Origin: JAVBLG01 sp031553655
GTDB taxonomy: Bacteria; Desulfobacterota; Desulfovibrionia; Desulfovibrionales; Desulfovibrionaceae
Direction of reading: 5' to 3'
DNA length: 64,000 nt
NCBI GenBank assembly: GCA_031553655.1
Contig: JAVBLG010000023.1
Span: forward strand, 1-64,000
Positions 59,732 to 64,000 of the stretch are shown here, in pieces. A program made the position numbers and the translations under genes. The notes beneath the pieces are model-generated. The model saw nothing but the letters and a program-made list of their open reading frames with translations. It ran no database searches and was not told the DNA's origin. How positions within the stretch are numbered: the stretch's first letter is position 1; every line of letters begins with the position of its first letter.

Positions 59732-60016
59732 TTATTCCCTGTTCCCAGCCTTGACGTAAACTTGCAGACGTTCGCGTTTGCCCACGGCAATAACAGTTAC
59801 GTATAGAATATCCTCTTCCATTCGGTAAACCAACCTATATCCGGCTGAAAGTAACTTGATTTTATAGCAATCCGGCATTCCGGAAAGCGCGGCGGAAGGG
59901 ATGCGCGGCTCCTGCAGTCTTTCAGCCAATTTTTTCTTGAACTGTTCCCGCAGCACAGGAGCCAGCTTGTGCCACTCTTTTAGTGCAAGCTCGTGGAAAC
60001 GTAATTTATAACTCAT
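59732..60016 (-). CDS. RelE/ParE-family toxin
   Basis: A 94-residue protein starting at MSYKLRFHELALKEW; the ATG lies inside the antitoxin's last codons. Family features are the N-terminal helix LREQFKKKLAERL, the strand block CYKIKLLSAGYRLVYRM and the C-terminal TVIAVGKRERLQVY with conserved Arg/Lys. RelE toxins cleave mRNA on the ribosome. It pairs with the PHD/YefM-like antitoxin just upstream (11-bp overlap). Confidence 0.88.
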   Translation of the reverse strand: MSYKLRFHELALKEWHKLAPVLREQFKKKLAERLQEPRIPSAALSGMPDCYKIKLLSAGYRLVYRMEEDILYVTVIAVGKRERLQVYVKAGNRE

Positions 60017-60251
60017 CAAAAGCTACCTCTACAAAAGGACCGTCACGCCGTTCTTCCACGAGTTTTCTGTCTTCCATCTCTTCCAGGGCGTTCAAGATGC
60101 TTTCATAGTGGCGGGCCGAAAGCAGATACGCTTCCGGCTTGTTATGGTTCAATACAGCCACCGGCGCGTTCTTTACCGTGCTCATCACTTCGGCAAAATT
60201 GCGTTTGAGCTCTGTCACGCTGACGGTGATGTCCGCATGAATATTTTCCAT
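60006..60251 (-). CDS. PHD/YefM-family antitoxin
   Basis: An 81-residue protein. The N-terminal DNA-binding fold is recognisable by ITVSVTELKRNFAEVMSTV and PVAVLNHNKPEAYLLSARHY, followed by a toxin-binding acidic tail (MEDRKLVEERRDGPFVEVAF). It should neutralise the downstream RelE-type toxin and repress the shared promoter. AAAGGTG precedes the ATG. Confidence 0.88.
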   Translation of the reverse strand: MENIHADITVSVTELKRNFAEVMSTVKNAPVAVLNHNKPEAYLLSARHYESILNALEEMEDRKLVEERRDGPFVEVAFDEL

Positions 60252-60456
60252 ATTTACACCTTTTTTAATATTTTATTTAACACCTAAAATAGCACTGGCA
60301 GCATTACAAAACAAGGGGCGCAAACCATAATTTCAAGGCTGACACGCCTTGGCCACCTTTCCCAATATCTGGTAAAACGGCGCAACATGATATATTATAT
60401 AAAAAAGATGAGGATACTTTTTATATTCCTATTACTCGAACCCAGGTGACAACCCC

Positions 60457-60816
60457 ATGAACGAACAAATAGAAATCAACCCCAAGCTATTGGAAGCATT
60501 TGAACTTATGTGGGGCGCATACCCCGGACCAGCATCGTTAGTTCACAGAAGCAAAACTATCATGGCCGCCAATGCCGTATGTCAGGCGGGGGGCAGAACG
60601 CCGGGCATGAAGTGCTCCGCCTGGGTCTCGCCCGATAACCACAGAGGCTGCCAGGCTGAGCGCACCCTACGGGAGCAGATACCCTGCTACAAAGAAGTAC
60701 GCAAGGAAAACGGCGTTTGGAGGGTGTATTGGTTGCCCATACCCGGTCATCCCGATTTTTACATCCACTTCACCACGCAGACGCTCACCATAGAGCCGCG
60801 CGGATGTGGCGGTTAA
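60457..60816 (+). CDS. Small cysteine-containing protein with a PAS-like core, unknown
   Basis: A 119-residue cytoplasmic protein on the opposite strand to its neighbours; AGGTGA precedes the ATG. LMWGAYPGPASLVHRSKTIM then AANAVCQAGGR resembles a PAS core (hydrophobic strand, then N-x-A). Cysteines at CSAW, HRGCQAE and IPCYKE could bind metal or haem, or act in redox sensing. The end has FYIHFTTQTL. No family could be named with confidence. It occupies the edge of the segment that separates the two flagellar halves. Confidence 0.55.
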   Translation: MNEQIEINPKLLEAFELMWGAYPGPASLVHRSKTIMAANAVCQAGGRTPGMKCSAWVSPDNHRGCQAERTLREQIPCYKEVRKENGVWRVYWLPIPGHPDFYIHFTTQTLTIEPRGCGG

Positions 60817-60960
60817 ACCTCAAACCTTGAGAAAAATCGTAACTATGAGATAAAGTGGCGGGTTTTGAGAATCGAGGACACGGTGAGGCACGCAGGCGGA
60901 ATTTGTATTTTGAGGAGTAACGAGGCTCACAAAGCGGTGACGTTTGTGTTTCGGCAACAA

Positions 60961-61023
60961 AAACGGCTTTTTTCAGGTGAGGATGGGCCTCTTTGGGCCA
61001 TCCGCACTTGAAAAAAGCCGTTT
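60961..61023. repeat. Long hairpin downstream of fliE, 15-bp perfect arms
   Basis: AAACGGCTTTTTTCA at 60961-60975 pairs with TGAAAAAAGCCGTTT at 61009-61023, with an inner GGATGG/CCATCC stem. It lies 36 bp after the fliE stop and could end the flgB-flgC-fliE transcript. The remaining spacer 60817-60960 has no supported gene. Confidence 0.65.
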
Positions 61024-61058
61024 GAAGTAGCCGGGGCGTAAAATCCACCGCTTTGCTA

Positions 61059-61508
61059 CTAAAATTGCATGCGGCTGAGTTCCTTATAAGCTTCCATAAC
61101 CTTGCCGCGCACGGCCGAGGTTATGTTCATGGCCAAGCCGGCTTTTTGCAGAGAAATCATAAGCTCATGTACATTCTGGGTGCGGCCCGAGGCAAAATCC
61201 ACAACCATTTCGTCTTTCTCGTTTTGCAGGGTGTTGACCCTGTTGAGCGACTGAGACACGATGTCGGTAATGCCGTTGGAAGCGGAATTCGGCATGATGG
61301 AGTTGGTGGCCATTTTCATATGGTCGAGGTGAACGCCGAAGCCTTCTCCTTTGTCCACTGTGTCGCGGATGAGGGTTTGGTCAAGAGTTTGGGCAAAGCT
61401 CACGTTTTTTGAAGATGGCGCTATACCCTGCTTAATGCTGGCTTCGGTATTGGTGAAGTTACGGACAGCGTCGTTATATGCCTTGAAACCAAACATGGAA
61501 ACACTCAT
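61059..61508 (-). CDS. fliE: Flagellar hook-basal body protein FliE
   Basis: A 149-residue protein, longer than the usual ~105 by an N-terminal stretch. The conserved C-terminal half is clear: IVSQSLNRVNTLQNEKDEMV, TQNVHELMISLQKAGLAM and NITSAVRGKVMEAYKELSRM. FliE joins the MS ring to the rod. GAGGATA precedes the ATG. Its normal partner fliF lies almost 10 kb away at 51283. Confidence 0.93.
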   Translation of the reverse strand: MSVSMFGFKAYNDAVRNFTNTEASIKQGIAPSSKNVSFAQTLDQTLIRDTVDKGEGFGVHLDHMKMATNSIMPNSASNGITDIVSQSLNRVNTLQNEKDEMVVDFASGRTQNVHELMISLQKAGLAMNITSAVRGKVMEAYKELSRMQF

Positions 61509-61590
61509 GACTATATCCTCATTATATATCTAAAATCTTGTTCTGTATTGATTACATCAAAACTTTGACAACTTGTCCGGCCGGGTCAGA

Positions 61591-62031
61591 CTATCCGCGG
61601 CCTATTTCCAGGGCTTTCTGATACATACCCTTTATGGCGTCCACATTGGTGACATTGGCCTCGTAGTTGCGTTGCGCGGTCATAAGATTGACCATTTCCT
61701 CAACCACGTTGATGTCGGGGTAGTAAACAAAGCCTTCTTTATCCGCATCAGGGTGACCCGGTTCGTAAACCTGCTTCAGGGGGCGTTTGTCTATGGTAAT
61801 GGCCATCACTCTGGTGCCCTTTAGTTCGCGGTCAAGGGCCGAACGCATGTGTGTGGAAAAAGGATCGTCCACGTCGGTGGCGGCCTTGACCACGGTGCGT
61901 CGACGATAGGGGCCGCCCTGAGGGGTGCGCGTGGTCTTTATATTGGCCAGATTCATCGATATTGTATTGACCGTGGTACGGTCGGCGGCCAGGCCGGAGG
62001 CGCTTATATCAAGTGCGGTCATGAAATCCAT
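61591..62031 (-). CDS. flgC: Flagellar rod protein FlgC
   Basis: A 146-residue protein of normal length with the rod/hook N-terminal motif ALDISASGLAADRTTVN, the family ANIKTTRTPQGGPYRR, and the C-terminal helix VVEEMVNLMTAQRNYEANVT. It forms part of the proximal rod. GAGGATAG precedes the ATG. Confidence 0.95.
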   Translation of the reverse strand: MDFMTALDISASGLAADRTTVNTISMNLANIKTTRTPQGGPYRRRTVVKAATDVDDPFSTHMRSALDRELKGTRVMAITIDKRPLKQVYEPGHPDADKEGFVYYPDINVVEEMVNLMTAQRNYEANVTNVDAIKGMYQKALEIGRG

Positions 62032-62089
62032 GATGCTATCCTCTAAAATAACAGTATTTTTAACTTCAGAACTCTTTGGAAAGCGCGGG

Positions 62090-62503
62090 TTAGACCTGCT
62101 TGCTTTCCTGAATAACCGTCTTTATGCCTTCAAAGCTTCTGGCAATGACTTGGGTGAGAGCGCTGTAGTGCAACTGGTTTTTGGCAAGCTTGGCCATTTC
62201 TTTGTCCATATTGACCCTGTCTTCGCCGTGAATCTGACGGGGCTTGAACTGCTTATTCCATTCGGGACCAAAGCTGTTGGGATCGAATGTCACCGGTATA
62301 TGCTGCTCGTCGGTACGCGACATACGTCCGTTCATATCCAGATTCAGGGATGACTGAAGCTCTTTTTCAAAATCGAGCTCTCTAGGTTTGTAATTCGGCG
62401 TATTCACGTTGGCGATATTACTTGAAATTACATTCTGACGTTGTAATTCCATGGTCATGACTTTGCCGGTAAGATTAATGGGCATCGGGAACATACTTTT
62501 CAT
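62090..62503 (-). CDS. flgB: Flagellar rod protein FlgB
   Basis: A 137-residue protein with the FlgB ANVNTPNYKPRELDFEKELQ motif and the C-terminal helix VNMDKEMAKLAKNQLHYSAL. It is the first gene of the flgB-flgC-fliE unit and forms the proximal rod with FlgC. AGAGG lies nine bases before the ATG. Confidence 0.95.
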   Translation of the reverse strand: MKSMFPMPINLTGKVMTMELQRQNVISSNIANVNTPNYKPRELDFEKELQSSLNLDMNGRMSRTDEQHIPVTFDPNSFGPEWNKQFKPRQIHGEDRVNMDKEMAKLAKNQLHYSALTQVIARSFEGIKTVIQESKQV

Positions 62504-62540
62504 AGTTGCAAACCTCTGTTAGCTCAGTTGACGAGAGTAT

Positions 62541-62556
62541 AGCAACAAGCGTTCCA
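62541..62556 (-). promoter_or_regulatory. Sigma-54 (-24/-12) promoter upstream of flgB
   Basis: On the minus strand it reads TGGAACGCTTGTTGCT, matching the RpoN consensus TGGCACG-N4-TTGCW at all but one defined position. The -12 GC is about 40 bp from the flgB ATG. Sigma-54 control is common for basal-body genes. Confidence 0.7.
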
Positions 62557-62675
62557 ATATATAAAATATATAGCTATTTCCTGACTTTATAACAATAATG
62601 CATTCCAAAAAAAGATGGTAAGTCAGCGAATTGACGTCAATTTGACGCCGCATAAGGAGGGAGGAACATCGTGAA

Positions 62676-62716
62676 TAAAAACCCCCTGCTTTCCACCAGA
62701 GGCGTAAAACAGGGGG
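62676..62716 (-). terminator. Intrinsic terminator downstream of recR
   Basis: CCCCCTG at 62682-62688 pairs with CAGGGGG at 62710-62716. On the minus strand the stem is followed by TTTTTATTC. It closes the dnaX-ybaB-recR transcript. Confidence 0.8.
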
Positions 62717-62785
62717 CAGTGAAAGGCTGGTCAGATAAATGACGCGCGCCTTTGAAGTGTGATTGCGCGTTCCAAAGACTGTTTG

Positions 62786-63391
62786 TTACAAGGCCTGACG
62801 GAACTGAAGAGACTGCCGCAGCGTCTCCCGATCCATAAATTTGACCTCTCCGCCCAGCGGTATGCCTTGGGCCAACCTGGTTATGCGCACGTCGGGAAAG
62901 TTGCGGCTTACCAGGCCACGAATGAAAGAAGCAGTGTTTTCAGCTTCAACCGTGGCCCCAAGAGCCAGAATAAGTTCTTTGACCCGACCTTCGGCCAGAC
63001 GCGAGTTGAGTCGCTCAAGGTCGAGGTGGCTCGCGTCCTTTTGATCCAGTGGGGCCAGAAGCCCACCGAGAATAACATACTGTCCGTTGAAAAAACCGCC
63101 TTCGTCAAGGGCCAGCATGGCGTCCCACTCGCTCACCAGACACAGAACGTCTTCCACCCGTCGGGAATCGGCGCAGATGACGCATGGTTCTTTTTCCGTA
63201 AGGCCGCCGCAACGGGAGCATAGATGCAGTTTGTCTCTGAGTTCATATATAGAGGCTCCGAAACGCTTCGTTTCCGCCACCGGCCATTTGAGCAAAATCA
63301 TGGCCACGCGCATGGCCGACTTGGGGCCAAGGCCGGGAAGTCGCGCCAGCGTGTCCACCAGCGCTCGCAACGGTTCGGGAATTCGATCCAT
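62786..63391 (-). CDS. recR: Recombination protein RecR
   Basis: A 201-residue protein of normal length. The N-terminal HhH is LARLPGLGPKSAMRVAMILL, the zinc finger CSRCGGLTEKEPCVIC, and the Toprim domain GAFVVL-like ILGGLLAPLDQ, with EAENTASFIRGL. RecR works with RecO/RecF in gap repair. Its ATG overlaps the ybaB stop by one base. Confidence 0.96.
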   Translation of the reverse strand: MDRIPEPLRALVDTLARLPGLGPKSAMRVAMILLKWPVAETKRFGASIYELRDKLHLCSRCGGLTEKEPCVICADSRRVEDVLCLVSEWDAMLALDEGGFFNGQYVILGGLLAPLDQKDASHLDLERLNSRLAEGRVKELILALGATVEAENTASFIRGLVSRNFPDVRITRLAQGIPLGGEVKFMDRETLRQSLQFRQAL

Positions 63392-63702
63392 TAAAACACA
63401 CCAGGAAGTCGTATTCCGCCGGTAAGGGCATTCATTTCCCTGTCCATGGTTTCCTTGGAAATGCGCCCGGCTTCATTTACAGCCGCCAGAATAAGATCTT
63501 GCAGCATTTCCACGTCGCTGCCCTCAAGGGCTTTGGGGTCTATTTCCAGTTTTACCAGCTCTTGCTTGCCGTTGACCGTAGCCTTGACCATGCCGCCGCC
63601 GCTGGAAGCGTCAAAAGTATGTGTGGCCATATCCTGCTGAAGTTTTGCCAGTTTGTTCTGCATAACCTGAGCCTGACGCAAAATATCTCCCATATTCTTC
63701 AT
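63391..63702 (-). CDS. YbaB/EbfC family nucleoid-associated protein
   Basis: A 103-residue protein with the family pattern MGDILRQAQVMQNKLAKLQQ, GGGMVKATVNGKQELVKLEI and LQDLILAAVNEAG. It forms a DNA-binding dimer. It lies between dnaX and recR, the order found in many bacteria. GGGAG precedes the ATG. Confidence 0.94.
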   Translation of the reverse strand: MKNMGDILRQAQVMQNKLAKLQQDMATHTFDASSGGGMVKATVNGKQELVKLEIDPKALEGSDVEMLQDLILAAVNEAGRISKETMDREMNALTGGIRLPGVF

Positions 63703-63729
63703 CGCCGTATCTCCCGCGTATTTATTTTA

Positions 63730-64000
63730 TTAAGGAATTACTCTCTGAACCTTAGCCTTCATGATGCGTTTCAACGGAGCCAGTTCTTCGCGCTGCTCAA
63801 ATTCCGCAATAAGTTCCGCTTCAGTTTTGGGTTCCCTTTCCGGAGGAACAATGCGCAATTTCAGCCTCTGTTTGGAATATTCAGCCGCAAGAGCTTCAAG
63901 CTCGGCGGAATATCCCAACATTTGCTCGTAAAGCGTTGTTGAAGGAATGCTCATTATTATTTCATCGCCCTTTATGTCAAGCCGCACATTGCGCAGCAGA
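63730..64000 (-). CDS. dnaX: C-terminal end of a protein in the dnaX position (DNA polymerase III gamma/tau), 5' part outside the window
   Basis: The frame is open to the right edge; about 90 C-terminal residues are seen (LLRNVRLDIKGDEIIMS, LKRIMKAKVQRVIP). The tail is charged and helical. No catalytic motif is inside the window, so the assignment rests on gene order (dnaX-ybaB-recR) and on general resemblance to tau C-termini. Confidence 0.65.
   Translation of the reverse strand, partial: LLRNVRLDIKGDEIIMSIPSTTLYEQMLGYSAELEALAAEYSKQRLKLRIVPPEREPKTEAELIAEFEQREELAPLKRIMKAKVQRVIP

Noticed and set aside
1..64000. CRISPR arrays, prophage genes, integrases or rRNA
   Set aside because: No regularly spaced repeats, phage structural or integrase motifs, or rRNA-like sequence were seen.

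Overview
The window looks like chromosome of a flagellated, Gram-negative anaerobe, most like the Desulfovibrionaceae (Desulfovibrio/Bilophila-type). This placement is inferred from gene families: a Desulfovibrio-type outer-membrane porin, a glycogen synthase/alpha-glucan phosphorylase fusion, a giant double acyl-CoA dehydratase activase, ferredoxin-tailed oxidoreductases, and a flagellar basal-body block ordered flgB-flgC-fliE / fliF-fliG-x-fliH-fliI. No rRNA or species marker is present. One tRNA (Arg, ACG) is.

Layout. 1-4.1 kb: the 3' part of a ferredoxin-tailed flavoprotein, a ThiS/MoaD-like carrier without the usual C-terminal Gly-Gly, a porin, and a ThiF/MoeB-like E1 enzyme. 3.95-5.6 kb: a tandem duplication carrying two small secreted paralogues plus a fragment of the E1 gene. 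5.6-9.3 kb: a methyltransferase and a sigma-54 activator that lacks a C-terminal HTH. 9.5-20.2 kb: a sugar-diacid catabolic island with a 2-hydroxyacid dehydrogenase, a YhcH-family protein, a divergent GntR/FadR regulator, garD, gudD, garL, garR and a TctCBA transporter whose tctB is frameshifted. Together these should import galactarate/glucarate and convert it to pyruvate and glycerate. 20.3-27.4 kb: a leftward block with a LarA-like protein, MntP, a Cu/Zn-type permease, a membrane phosphoesterase, asparaginase, Maf and a secreted His/Lys/Tyr-rich protein. 27.8-40.4 kb: the glucan enzyme fusion, a BMP-type binding protein, hslU, an RNase E/G with a long disordered N-terminus, and an AraC regulator divergent from an exported flavodoxin and a ferredoxin-tailed aldo/keto reductase. 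40.6-45.1 kb: tRNA-Arg and the activase. 45.3-51.3 kb: fliI, fliH, fliG, a small coiled-coil gene and fliF. 51.5-60.8 kb: kdpFABC, kdpD, kdpE, a toxin-antitoxin pair and a small orphan gene, together interrupting the flagellar block. 61.1-62.5 kb: fliE, flgC, flgB. 62.8-64 kb: recR, ybaB and the 3' end of dnaX.

Repeats are the least expected part. Three copies of an approximately 152-bp element with 18-bp terminal inverted repeats and TA at both ends (6950-7101, 11149-11402, 51503-51654) each sit inside or at the edge of a second repeat family. That second family is about 65 bp, begins TAGAGC-ATTTT and carries a GC-rich hairpin. It is found at gene 3' ends and often begins exactly at the stop codon of the preceding gene. 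A third, GC-rich repeat of about 105 bp lies next to the ThiS-like gene and is also nested inside the second 152-bp element. A fourth locus (33196-33283) keeps the central core of the 152-bp element but has entirely different, still self-complementary, arms.

Sigma-54 (-24/-12) promoter candidates precede both halves of the split flagellar block (62541-62556 before flgB and 51358-51373 before fliF), so the two halves could still be expressed together. All functional statements rest on recognised motifs and gene order; no database search was possible.
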